Positions 13,293-23,723 of a stretch of DNA of 64,000 nucleotides are shown here, piece by piece; the stretch's first letter is position 1; every line of letters starts with the position of its first letter. Origin of the DNA: Pithys albifrons albifrons (lineage: Eukaryota; Chordata; Aves; Passeriformes; Thamnophilidae); assembly GCF_047495875.1 (NCBI RefSeq), contig NC_092497.1:75873463-75937462 (forward strand), written 5' to 3'. The translations under genes were made by a program, and so were the position numbers. The notes under the pieces were generated by a model. The model was not told where the DNA came from. It saw only the letters and a list, made by a program, of their open reading frames with translations, and made no database searches.

Positions 13293-13297
13293 ACAAA
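13293..13297. repeat. Left target-site duplication of the 13298-16099 element
   Basis: ACAAA lies immediately before the 5' LTR and recurs exactly at 16100-16104 immediately after the 3' LTR. Five bases fits ERVL-class integration. The match fixes both outer ends of the element. Confidence 0.8.
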
Positions 13298-13355
13298 TCT
13301 TATGGGTTCACCTAGGTGGGCCTAAATTTGGGCTCTGAAGTCTGGACTAGGCCGA

Positions 13356-13393
13356 AGCTGTCAGCTGACTTGAGCTGAGCTGAGCTGACAGCT
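13356..13393. repeat. LTR inverted repeat, 11-bp arms
   Basis: AGCTGTCAGCT (13356-13366) is the exact reverse complement of AGCTGACAGCT (13383-13393), with a 16-base loop made of GAGCT repeats. The same structure is conserved in the 3' LTR near 15530-15567. Confidence 0.75.
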
Positions 13394-13434
13394 GACCTCT
13401 TCTAGCCAGTAATTTTGTATTCCATACCACATTA

Positions 13435-13442
13435 TGACGTCA
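13435..13442 (+). promoter_or_regulatory. CRE/ATF-type site in the 5' LTR U3
   Basis: TGACGTCA is a perfect palindromic cAMP-response element core inside the CATACCACATTATGACGTCA block, which resembles the promoter-proximal motif of other avian LTRs. The 3' LTR carries TGACATCA at 15609-15616, one base different, which breaks the palindrome and removes its CpG. Confidence 0.5.
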
Positions 13443-13937
13443 TCTCCAGGGAAGTAGGAACCAGAGTGGGAGTGGTTAAGTCAGTTGCTTCTCAGCCCTC
13501 CTCTTGGGAGGATGCACGATGCTGTCCCAGGGGGGATGGAGAGGACCAGGCCCACCACTGGCTCACAGGGTACCTCAGGAAAGTAAAATGTGTTGTTCTG
13601 GGTCTTTCCTTTTTGCTTGGGTTTGTCTCTCTGGGGAATAAGCTCCTTCTTAAGTAATGTGTAGTTAGGACAGTAGAATTTGTGTGTTCATTAAGAAGTT
13701 GAGGTGGGGAACTTGTTGCAGATTTGTGTGAGTGTATATTTGTACTCTCTTCTAATTGTTATTGTCTCTTTCTTTCTTTCTGTGAAAAATATATGTAGAT
13801 TTAGTATAAATGCAGTTTGAAGTGTTTTTTTTTCTTTCCTCTCTCTTTTCCTCCCTTTCCCTGGTGTTAGGAGGGAGGCTTTCCTCTCTGTGCTTGGGGG
13901 GGTTGGCAGTTGCTTATCTCAAACCAAGACAGTTTAA

Positions 13938-13955
13938 TGGTGCCGAAACCCGGGA
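13938..13955 (+). other. Primer binding site matching tRNA-Phe
   Basis: TGGTGCCGAAACCCGGGA lies six bases after the 5' LTR. It is the 18-base reverse complement expected for the 3' end of vertebrate tRNA-Phe including CCA (a 3' end of TCCCGGGTTTCGGCACCA). This is the standard site for priming minus-strand DNA synthesis. The tRNA match is from memory of the tRNA-Phe sequence. Confidence 0.8.
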
Positions 13956-14170
13956 GCGACGGAGGACCTTGGCAGGTGTCCCAGGATCTTGGCAGGCTTC
14001 CCGGGAGGATTGTTGTAGAAACATAGAGTGATAACTGCCTTGTTTAAGTACATCCAGAACAGAAAATGTAAACAACTCTCCCTTACTGTTGAATGCTCGT
14101 TTTCACTGTTTCACTGTCTTTGTGAGTTCAAACAGCTCGACTGGTGCCTGCTGTGAATGTAGCCACTGCA

Positions 14171-14404
14171 GAAAAGAGAGGCCCATGTAAGCTGTTCGTG
14201 TGTGGCAAGACATGGCTGTTTGATTTGAATCCCTGAGGAGTCATCATGTGAATGCTGATGTGCCCAGGAGCCGAGCTGATGAGGAGCATCTCGCCTGGAC
14301 TGGCATGGGGAGGAGTTGTTCCTGGCTCGATGGGCCCATGGTGCCTCAGGCCACCTGTAGGTGGATAAAGTCGAGGGGTGGATTTAACCGTGAACACTAT
14401 TCTT
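14171..14404 (+). repeat. Internal duplicated segment, copy A
   Basis: About 235 bp that recurs, diverged, at 14991-15227. Shared landmarks in order are TAAGCTGTT, TGTGTGG, TGCTGATGTGCCCA, AGCCGAGC, CACCTGTAGGTGGAT and GTGAACACTATTCT. The copies are clearly more diverged from each other than the LTRs are, so the duplication predates this insertion and is likely a family feature. Confidence 0.75.
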
Positions 14405-14602
14405 AAGGTTATCCACAGTTGTGAAGCGTGCTTGCCATTGTGAGACCCCAGTGAACAGGGAAAAGAGGTGCTGCGGAACCTCCTGCAGAGAACCCTACAG
14501 ATGCGGCGCCCGGAACCAGCGCCCGCAGTGCTGAGCGACCCGCAGGAGCCAGAGCTGTCACTGGCGGAGCTGCCGCCAGGGCTGCGAGCGAGCCGGGGGA
14601 GG

Positions 14603-14806
14603 CTGCGAGCCGTGAGAGGCCGCGAGCCGTGAGAGGCTGTGAGCCATGAGAGGCAGCGAGCCATGAGAGGCTGCGAGCCGTGAGAGGCCACGAGCCGTGA
14701 GAGGCTGTGAGCCATGAGAGGCAGCGAGCCATGAGAGGCTGCGAGCCGTGAGAGGCCACGAGCCGTGAGAGGCTGTGAGCCATGAGAGGCCGCGAGCCAT
14801 GAGAGG
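14603..14806. repeat. 12-copy 17-bp tandem array with four-unit higher-order period
   Basis: Twelve consecutive 17-bp units of the type CTGCGAGCCGTGAGAGG run without register change for 204 bp. Units differ mainly in the third to fifth bases and at the CGTG/CATG position. The variants cycle in the order CTGCG, CC(A/G)CG, CTGTG, CAGCG, so the true period is about 68 bp. Degenerate units continue on both sides (from about 14581 and to about 14845). The unit lacks stop codons on the minus strand in every frame, which yields three overlapping minus-strand open frames; these are a by-product of the repeat, not evidence for a protein. Confidence 0.9.
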
Positions 14807-14990
14807 CTGCGAGCCGAGCCAGGGCTGCGAGCGAGCCAGGGCTGGTGAGCCACCTGGGCTGCTTCTGCCTCTGCTTCTTGCTTGTGCTGCTGTCGGGGCT
14901 GCTTCCGAGGCTGCCAAAGCTGTTAGGACTGCTGCTAAGGGGGATGGGTCACATGGTGAACTGTAGTACTTCTGTGTGACCGAGGAGAAA

Positions 14991-15227
14991 GACATGAAGA
15001 GAAGCCTGCGTAAGCTGTTGATGTGTGGTGGGACACTGCCATTTGAGTTGAATCTTTGAAAACCCGTCGTGTGAGTGCTGATGTGCCCAAGAGCCGAGCC
15101 GATGAAGAACATCACACCCTGGACTGGCTGGGGAAGGGTTCTTCCTGGCTCAATGGGCCTATGATGCCCCAGACCACCTGTAGGTGGATGAGGCCAAGGG
15201 GTGGATCTGACTGTGAACACTATTCTA
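14991..15227 (+). repeat. Internal duplicated segment, copy B
   Basis: Diverged second copy of 14171-14404, in the same orientation, downstream of the 17-bp array. It shares the TGCTGATGTGCCCA, CACCTGTAGGTGGAT and GTGAACACTATTCT landmarks in the same order. Confidence 0.75.
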
Positions 15228-15458
15228 ACCCCAGTGGGAAACTAGAGACTCCTGAGGAGAGGATGGTAACCTTAGTGAAAGACATGAATCATCAGAAAAG
15301 ATGACCTGAGTTGAACTGATTTGTTCCCATCTGAAATATCTACCCCATCCTAATGGACTCTTAGCCACATTATGGAGGGGTGGAAAACAGCCCTGGAAAA
15401 ATAAAGAGTGTTTAAGCATGAGAACCTAAGATATGAGTGACATAATACGGTATGGAAT

Positions 15459-15471
15459 AAGGGGTGGAGAA
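15459..15471 (+). other. Polypurine tract
   Basis: AAGGGGTGGAGAA, purine except for one T, sits immediately before the 3' LTR start (TGTTATGGG). This is the expected place and composition for the primer of plus-strand DNA synthesis. Confidence 0.75.
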
Positions 15472-16099
15472 TGTTATGGGTTCACCTAGGTGGGCCTAAA
15501 TTTGGGCTCTGAAGTCTGGACTAGGCCGAAGCTGTCAGCTGACTTGAGCTGAGCTGAGCTGACAGCTGACCTCTTCTAGCCAGTAAGTTTGTATTCCATA
15601 CCACATTATGACATCATCTCCAGGGAAGTAGGAACCAGTGTGGGAGTGGTTAAGTCAGTTGCTTCTCAGCCCTCCTCTTGGGAGGATGCACGATGCTGTC
15701 CCAGGGGGGATGGAGAGGACCAGGCCCACCACTGGCTCACAGGGTACCTCAGGAAAGTAAAATGTGTTGTTCTGGGTCTTTCCTTTTTGCTTGGGTTTGT
15801 CTCCCTGGGGAATAAGCTCCTTCTTAAGTAAAGTGTAGTTAGGACAGTAGAATTTGTGTGTTCGTTAAGAAGTTGAGGTGGGGAACTTCTTGCAGACTTG
15901 TGTGAGTGTATATTTGTACTCTCTTCTAATTGTTATTGTCTCTTTCTTTCTGTGAAAAATATATGTAGATTTAGTATAAATGCAGTTTGAAGTGTTTTTT
16001 TCTTTCCCCTCTCTTTTCCTCCCTTTCCCTGGTGTTAGGAGGGAGGCTTTTCTCTCTGTGCTTGGGGAGGTTGGCAGTTGCTTATCTCAAACCAAGACA
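15472..16099 (+). repeat. 3' LTR of the non-autonomous element
   Basis: 628 bp, TGTTATGGG...CCAAGACA. It differs from the 5' LTR by about 12 substitutions, one CTTT unit and a two-base T-run change. TATAAA is at 15975-15980. It is followed directly by the right target duplication ACAAA (16100-16104). Confidence 0.85.
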
Positions 16100-16183
16100 A
16101 CAAACTACATAATACCAATTTTCAAAGGCTTAGTGTCAAGTGAAGGACAGGTGGAGATGAGTTCAGGACTCACTAAACATATA

Positions 16184-17032
16184 TAGAATCACAGAATAAT
16201 CTGAGTCAGAAGGGACCCCCAGGGAACATCAAAGTCCAGCTCCTGGCCCTGTACAGGACAACTCCAAGAATCACACCATGAGTATTGTCCAAACACTTCT
16301 TGAACTCTGTCAGGCTTGGGACTGTGACCATTGTCCTGGGGAGCCCAATCACCCTCTAGGTACAGAACCTTTTTCTAATATTCAACCTAAGTCTCCCCTG
16401 ACAACTTCAGACCATTTCCTTGGGTCTTGTCAGTGGTCATCCCGGAGAGAAGAACAGTGCCTGACCCTCTTCCTCCTCTCACAAGGAAGTTGTAGACTGC
16501 CATGAGGTCTCCTCTTCCCTCAGTCTCCTCTTCTCCAGGCTGAACAGACCAACTGACCTCAGTCACTTCTCATACAGCTTTCCCTCTAGACCCTTAATGA
16601 TCTTTGTTGCCCTCCTTTGGACACTCTTTAATAGATTAATATATTTTTTATATTGTGGTGCCCAAAACTGCACACAATATTCAAGGTGAGGCTGCCCCAA
16701 TGCAGAGCAGAGCGGGACAATCCTCTCCCTCAACTGGCTGGTGATGCTGTGCCTGATGTCCCCCAGGACATGGTTGGCCCTCCTGGCTGCCAGGGCACTG
16801 CTGACGCAGATTCAACTTGCTGTTGACCCGGATCCCCAGGCTGCTTTCTGTGGCACAGCTCTCCATCATCTTGTTCCACAATCTGTATGAACATGCAGGA
16901 CTGCCCTGTCCTAGGTGCAGAATTTAGCACTTACACTGGTTAAAGATCATAGAGCTGATGAATGCCCAGACCTCAAATTTTTGTTGAGGTGTCTCAGGGG
17001 GCCTCTCTCCCTTCCACCTGCAAACTTACTTA
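16184..17032 (-). mobile_element. CR1 LINE 3' fragment, minus orientation
   Basis: The sequence begins TAGAATCACAGAAT, the reverse complement of the CR1 3' terminal repeat, and continues for about 850 bp through segments recognisable as the reverse complement of the CR1 3' region. Examples are the 'ggtctcctcttccctcagtc' block near 16506 and the 'gttgccctcctttggacac' block near 16605-16624. The copy is 5'-truncated as usual for CR1 and is decayed, with no long open frame. The inner end near 17032 is approximate. Confidence 0.8.
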
Positions 17033-17315
17033 GTATTCATTCAAATCCTGCAATTTTAAACCACTGCTAGCAGAAGTTATTCAACTAACGTGCTGCCAGA
17101 TCAGTCTCTTCAGTGAGACATTCTCCATTGCCCTTAAACAGAGAATTAGCTAACTATGTAATGATGACTGATTCAGAAAAATCTCTGTACATATGTAATC
17201 TGACAGCCTAATAAACACAAATCATAAAAATTCCATGCTTTAGGTTCTGCACTGAATTTAGTGAAGATCTTAATTCACTGTCTTCTGTTAACATTGCTAC
17301 AACTTCTTGAGACAG

Positions 17316-17752
17316 TCTCCTGGTTCTGGTCAGGACATGGTTAGTTTTTTGCAGTAGGTGAGAAGAAGAGTGATTAGGACCCAGAGGTTATTCTATACCA
17401 CCTCACCTCATTGCTGGCTGCAGGTGGGACTTTTTTCCAGGGAGAAAATATGGCTGCTGGATACTGTCTCTTATCAGGACTTTTTGCCATGTGAATCCTT
17501 TCTTTTCTTGTACCCTCTGTCATTGGTATTGTTGCTGTTACTGTTCCTTTTCTTATCTCATTGCTATTTCCAGTAAATTGCTCTTAGTTCAAGGTGATTT
17601 CTGCCTTTTTTTCCTCAAATTCTCCTCTCCATCTCCCTGTGGGGAGATAGAGGGGAAAGGAAGGGAGTGAAAGAGAACATCGTGTAATTTTGGAGAGTCT
17701 TGGTGGGGACACTGAACTAGGAAGTACCATTCCTAAACTCCAAACCATGACA
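17316..17752 (+). mobile_element. Solo LTR with 5-bp target duplication (avian ERVL-like)
   Basis: The block starts TCTCCTGGTTCTGG, one base off the TGTCCTGGTT start known from avian LTRs, and ends AAACCATGACA. It is flanked by GACAG at 17311-17315 and 17753-17757. Near the 3' end, a TTGCTCTTAGTTCAAGGTG segment followed by a pyrimidine-rich stretch and a GGGGAGATAGAGGGGAAAGG purine stretch match the general layout of these LTRs. No internal genes remain. Confidence 0.75.
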
Positions 17753-17757
17753 GACAG

Positions 17758-20700
17758 ATGCCTAGAAAATCTCTGTGAACATGTGTGCCATAAAATCTTT
17801 CTCACAGGGAAAGGAAGTAATACATAAATTTACAGATCAATAATTTTCATCTGACCCAATAAAGTTCCTAAATAAAATATTATTTTAGAAGAAAGTAATT
17901 AATATATTGTGATGAATTCTACTGTCATCCTGTCAGCATCACTGAGGTGCTGTAACTGTTGCAAAAAACTTGTTCTTCTGCTTACTTCCTGTATATATTT
18001 TCCTAGGCAACTAAGGGAACTATTATCCTTGGACAAGAATTCTCTCATTTTCTCTTTTCACTTTCCACTAATAGTACAGTAAAAAGAATTAGTAAGCAGG
18101 CCAAATTCAAATCCATTAAACATAGTTTATGTGGAATGGCTTCGTTGTGACTGACTCAATCTTTTTGGGTTTGCAGACTTGTCACCAAGATCAGCATTTG
18201 ACTGTTGGCCTAGAGTTTTTATGAAGATGAAGCCCAAATTCACTGCATGCAGGTTTGGATACTGGCAACTAAAGTACCTAGTGTTTTGTTGAACAGAATA
18301 ATCTTGGGACGCTACCAAAACTAACCAAAAAACCTCAACCGGCCAACCAACCAAACAAACCAAAAAAAAACCCAACAAGGAGAAACCTGGGAAAGAGAAA
18401 TTGCTGCATCGGTCCTCTTTCCTTCTGCCTCTGAGTGTAATTTCTGGGCAATTTATGTCACCTTCTATAGCTAAGTTAAATTCAGGAAATTACTTCACCG
18501 TTAAAATGCTGAGGCATCTTTGCTGACACAAAGCTATACCATAATAGTGATACAATTTAGGAATAACTTGATACAGCATTTTAACCCAGGCTTTCATGCG
18601 GTTTGGCTAGAATAAGTAAGGGATAGAGAGGCAGCCTTGCTCCAGCAGTATCTTATACTGTGGATTGTGCATTAAACACCACTTACGATACTATGCATTG
18701 CCTGGTGGGAAAGGACCTGTGGTTTAGTTAGTAATCCAGACTTCATTCTGTGTAGGAAAAGAGCTTGAGTCATCAGTACAAGCTGAACACAGAATGTGAG
18801 ATGGTTATGTTTGTTTTACCAGTTACAGCCACTACAGATTTACTAATAATGAAGAAATACTCACAGATTTGTACCAAAACTGGTAATATTCTGATAGAGT
18901 ATTTTGTCAGCTCCATGTAGCAATTGCTTGTGAAAACTAAGTTCGACAACAGACTTACTGACAGTTTTAAAGCTTAACCTCAGAGGGACAAATCTTAATC
19001 AAATGCTGCTGGAAGACAAAATTCAACTTCAGCAAAGTATCCTTTCAAGACCATAATAGGATGGAAAGCTGCCAAGAACCCACATGTGTTTGGAACCCAA
19101 GCAACAAGCAGGTCCTCCAGGTTAGCAGTGCAGTAAAATTGTACTTTTGATAGTTTGTCAAAGGATTAGGCCAGAGGATGCAAGGATGATCTCACTGTTT
19201 TTATTCTGTAATAACTGACAAACTACTCAATAGTAGGGTACCAACGAAATTATACTCAGTTCTTAGTTTCACTGGAACAGATCAAGACTCCAGCATGTCT
19301 TCAAGCTTACTATCTCCTTCATAACCTAACTTAACACTAAAACCTGATTTTGCGCTAAGCATTTTTAAAACCAAAAGAAAATAATAAACATCCACCCCAC
19401 ACCCCCCAAACAACAAACAAGCTTGATCCATCACTCCCATCAAAAACAGCCCAAAATTCCCAACCAAACCAACAAAAAAAACCCAGAGCCTGGAAACAAG
19501 CCAAGGCTTTTCAAAATCAGAATTAGACTACAGCCATGATCCTTCTTGTGCTTGCTTTTAGCAAGAGAACAATTTTCCCTCCTTCTATGAAAGCACCAGA
19601 CAGGATGGAATAAGAATGCTCTGAAATCAGTTTGCCGTGGTTATTTTGATCTTCTAGGATCTACAGAAATTGATTTGGTCCTGAATCTCTTACTTATTGA
19701 TGGCAGCTTTCAGCAACACCCCATTCCAGTAAGAGCAAGCAGCACCAACAACCCACAGCAGCTTCACTGCTTTTGTGTTGGCAAAATCCTCTTACCCACT
19801 AATGGCTACAATGTACATCCTGGTTTGGTGTATGTTTCAGGGTGCATTGCTGTGCTGCACTTCATGCCTTTGCTGTCCATGCTTATCAGAGGAGGTAAAT
19901 AAGACTATGAAGATTTTTTTTGAACAATTTTAAATTTAGAGGCTGGGGGAGACAGTGGGGTGGATGTGCGGGTGTACTTCACTATTATCAACATTGAAGC
20001 CACACCTGTGCACAGCGGGGCTGATCCTGCAGTTTACCATAAACCCCCAATTCTACACATTCAATAACCTTAGCGCAGGTATACCTCCCCAAGCTTCCCT
20101 GTTCATTTAAACATTGATGAGTTATTGGGACTGGTGTGTTTCTTGAATGCACGCTTCAGTTTTGAAGTGCTGATTGCGAAAGCATCCAACTGATGTCACT
20201 TTTTCATTTACACAGTATTGAGATGAAGATGGCTCTGGATTTCAGTTCTAATTATATGTGTTTTATTGTAAATATAATAAAGGGCTAAAGCATACAGCCA
20301 TGGATTCTTCAAAGAACTTAAACTTTTCAGATCTCTGGTTCAAGTAAGCTCAATAGAAGTAATAGAAGAAGGATTTTCCAGGATTTTGTAAATGAATCAT
20401 GAACATGAATAATTCATACTGCAGAAGTGCAAACCATTTTATTAGTAAAGGGTGTTAATACTCATAAAGGCTTTTCCCCCCTCTTTAAAAAAAAAAAAAA
20501 AACAAACCAAAAACCAAACCACTTTTATTTAGTAGCATAAGCAGTCTGCAGTGATTTTTCCAAAACTACCTGTCTCTTCCTCCAAGGTCTCTTCTGGAAG
20601 AAGTGAACTAGGCGGCACAAAGAAGAATTGGCTCTGTGACACATGGACATTAATGGGGGTGTCTGAAGAAGAAAAAAATTCTTTCAACTTATGTTCAAGC

Positions 20701-23483
20701 TATGAATGAAGAACCAATAGCCAGAAGGTTTTTTTATTTCATGCAATCAGTTCTTTACTTCACTTTCAAAAATACAATGCATTTCTTCAAAAGCACCATT
20801 GCACAATACTAAATATTGTAAATCATATGTCTTTAACAAGTGATAAAAAGAAAAAAGAAGTTACATGGTTATATAAATTAAACTGGAATAGTTTGAAAGG
20901 AAGTTCACAATGCTTTTTAAATATCTTACTGTTTTAAAAATAACTCTTCCATTATCTTCAAAGGAAAGAGACCTTGACATCTGAGAAACCCATCAGCTCT
21001 ACATAAAGAACCTTGTAACTTCAATACTATTCAATATTTTAAGGTACAGACCAAAGCAATGGCCTAAATTTTATGTTCGGAAAAAAATGTACATAATTTT
21101 AAACTCACATAAGTCAACAGTGAGGTGAATAAAAGCGTGGTAGCAATATGACTGTTGGTAATGGCAGATAACACTACTTAGTTTTTTTGAACTTGTCTTG
21201 GGATAGAAATATTTCAGAAATATTACCTTGAAAGCCTACTGTTAGTATTTAAAAAACATTGTAGAGATATACTGGTATGTCAGATAAACAAAACTACAAT
21301 TTTCTTCTTGTTCACTATCTATACTAAGGTTTGTAGCAAGTATATCATCTACATGGATTTTTCTTCTCACATTCAATATAGGAGGCTTATTTCAATGTCC
21401 TTGAGCATTTACAAGGCAAAGAGAAAATAATGATCCTTCCTTTGCTGTCTCTTCTGTGCAAATATTAAGATTTTGTAGTCAGTCACGCTGATTCTGTAGC
21501 ACGTGAGCACCTCAAAATACTATGACATTTCTCCCCAGAAAAATAAAATTATCCGCACTTTTCTGAGAGAGAAATGAGATTGAGACATTAAGAAATATGC
21601 ACCTGTGCATTGAATCTCTTTCTCCTGAGTTCCAGGCTAATGTATTAATTGCTGCACAGCAATTAAAAGTGTTATCACATATGCAGCAAAATTTCTTTTA
21701 TCTATCAACATAAGGTTAAAAAAAATTCACCAGCACTGCAAGACTATATTGCACTAAACAGCCATGTTTACTAAGCTGGAGGTCTGCAGGCCTTCAGAGG
21801 AGAGACAGAAGCAATAGTTAGGATCCTTACTTAAGTTTTTACTGGACTCCTCCCTGGTTTAAGAAATAAACACACATGACAAACTTCAAGCAACCTTAAA
21901 AATCTGCATTAATCATATCAACTGAAGCTTATGTATTCTGATTTAATTTCAACATCTACAATACATTTTTCCTATAACATATTCTAATATATATTAATAA
22001 TATTGATTTGTCAGTATATCTTTGTTGTCTGGCACTTTCACAATAGAAATACCTCAAGATGTCTTTGTTTGATTATTTAATATTAGCTAGTCTTTGAAGA
22101 TACTCTTGAAGAGCACTACTCCAGGAAGAAAACCAGGGTTATAATTTTTAAGTGCTGTTATTAGAAGGCTCATAACATACAGTTTCACATTATGCAACCA
22201 TACTTCATAAGACAGAAGCACAAGGTAAATGCCATGATTTATTCCTAGAACTTTCTGGCACAAGGCAGCAATAGGGATATTAGAAAGTCTCAGAAATCCT
22301 TTGAAACTGTTCTCCCTTGGAACTAGGTCACTGGCTGATAGCAGTCAATTAACATCAAAATTTTAAAATAGCCCCTACTATTTTTGCCCTGAATCTCAAA
22401 GATCCTTCTGGAACAGCAAGAGTTGACACCACAGGAAGAAATCACACTTTTCTGCAATAAACAGGTGTTTCTGACTAGCTACACATCTATTTTTCCAAAA
22501 TATGTGGGTGTCTGTACTTGGCATTTCCATGATAAGCTCATTTTCGGATGAAAACTGCACGACAGAGGACAGACAGAAGTTGCAAATGGAATAGAAGGAA
22601 GAGCAGCAAGAGCTCCAGCTTGCTTCAAAACCAGCACATGCAAGTTCACTTTCCATGACCCACTACATATCAGTGCCTAGAATCACTCTGTATAACAACC
22701 TACCGTTGCCTAAGCTATACATGTGACTATCTAAGGAGTCAATTAATATAGGCTGAATTTGTTCTATCTAATAGTAGAAGATATATTCTGACTTCTGGCA
22801 GCCTTAAAAACATGGCTGTACCATGTCACCAGAAGCAAATCATGAGACCTAGCACATTAGCTTCTGCAAACCAGAAAACATTGGAAAATTCAGCTGGATA
22901 ACCTAAAACAGAAGGAAGTTGTACTTTGCTTCCTTTTTTCCTGATGTAATATAATAAATCAGAATTTCCCATTGTGTTGATGGCAATAAATAGAATTTCA
23001 GTTATAAAGCCTCTAACCAGACAATATTATTCCTTTCGGTCCCACTTTCTTGTCATTAATGATAAAGTGAGGGGAAAATGGTAGTTGCACATACTGTAAT
23101 TATAATTAAGTCCAGTAATATGCTGCCTACTCAGCACCATAGATTTGTCTTTATTAGTGCCCAAACAAACATTAATTTGACTTACACCTAAAACACTTTC
23201 ATACTGTGATAAGTATTTCAGGGCTATAGTTGGTTTCTGATGAGTTGCCCAAGCTTAGGATGAGGCTTATCAGCTTTGGCACAAGATTATACAAACAGGC
23301 CCTTCTGCCTTCCTTATAGCAGGGTTGTATGCACGTCAATTAAACAAAGTGATAATACTTAAACCATAGTCCTCTCTACATCCAGTTGAGAATCCTAACA
23401 TAGTTAAGTTAGACATAGTAGGCATAAATTTTGCTTAAACTTTTCGCCTTAATGCTTGTAACTATATAGCTGCCTTAAAGGAT
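17758..23483. other. Intergenic stretch, A/T-rich, no recognised gene
   Basis: About 5.7 kb of A/T-rich sequence with short simple tracts (ACC/AAC-rich at about 18330-18378, poly-A/CAAA-rich at 20487-20520). The plus-strand open frame at 19675-19902 and the minus-strand one at 22396-22656 lack recognisable domains. Confidence 0.45.
20487..20520. repeat. A-rich / CAAA-rich simple tract
   Basis: Sixteen consecutive A residues are followed by CAAACCAAAAACCAAACC. It could be a decayed poly-A tail but no upstream retroposed gene was recognised. Confidence 0.7.
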
Positions 23484-23723
23484 TAGAATCACAGAATATG
23501 CTGTATCAGAAGAGACCCACAAGGATCATCGAGTCCAACTCCTCTTCCTGCACAGGACCCTCTCCAAGAGTCACATCATGTGCCTGAGAGCATTGTCCAA
23601 ACATTTCTTGAAGTCTGTCAGACTTGGCGCTGTGACCACTGTCCTGGGGAGCCTCTTCCAGTGCCCAACCACTGTCTAGGTGAAGAACCTTTTCTAATAT
23701 CCAACCTAAACTTTCCCTGACAT
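23484..23723 (-). mobile_element. CR1 LINE 3' fragment, minus orientation
   Basis: It starts TAGAATCACAGAATATG and continues with AGAGACCCACAAGGATCATC and GAGTCCAACTCC, the antisense of the CR1 3' UTR and the distal end of ORF2. It aligns by eye with the first ~210 bp of the 16184-17032 fragment (shared CTGTGACCACTGTCCTGGGGAGCC-type block), so both come from related CR1 subfamilies. Similarity fades near 23720. Confidence 0.8.

Larger units (their letters stand above)
13298..13931 (+). repeat. 5' LTR of the non-autonomous element
   Basis: 634 bp, starting TCTTATGGG and ending CCAAGACA. The 3' LTR begins TGTTATGGG, so the canonical TG start has mutated here. Visible inside are an 11-bp-stem inverted repeat (13356-13366 with 13383-13393), a CATACCACATTATGACGTCA promoter-type motif containing a perfect CRE TGACGTCA at 13435-13442, a TATAAA at 13805-13810, and a long pyrimidine tract from about 13829 to 13862. 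Confidence 0.85.
13298..16099 (+). mobile_element. Complete short non-autonomous LTR element with paired LTRs
   Basis: This 2.8-kb unit has every structural hallmark of an LTR retrotransposon or endogenous retrovirus except coding capacity: two direct LTRs (13298-13931 and 15472-16099), a primer binding site (13938-13955), a polypurine tract (15459-15471) and ACAAA target duplications on both sides. The LTRs differ at about a dozen positions plus two short tract-length changes, by eye about 2 percent, so the insertion is fairly recent. The ~1.54-kb interior encodes no recognisable gag, protease, reverse transcriptase, integrase or env. It holds two diverged copies of a ~235-bp segment (14171-14404 and 14991-15227) around a 17-bp tandem array (14603-14806). 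Mobilisation therefore must have relied on proteins from another element. The 5-bp duplication suggests an ERVL/ERV3-type integrase; this is an inference. Confidence 0.85.

Noticed and set aside
14513..14530. GGCGCCCGGAACCAG as a second primer binding site (tRNA-Lys-like)
   Set aside because: It is not next to an LTR end and matches only the first part of the tRNA-Lys complement; the tRNA-Phe site at 13938 is correctly placed and complete.
14128..15220. Three long minus-strand open frames (241, 220 and 124 codons) as genes
   Set aside because: They are generated by a 17-bp repeat lacking stops on that strand in every frame; the flanking non-repeat parts show no recognisable protein.
19675..19902. 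75-codon frame that looked like a possible exon
   Set aside because: No homologous family recognised and no acceptor/donor pair in a consistent phase with neighbours.
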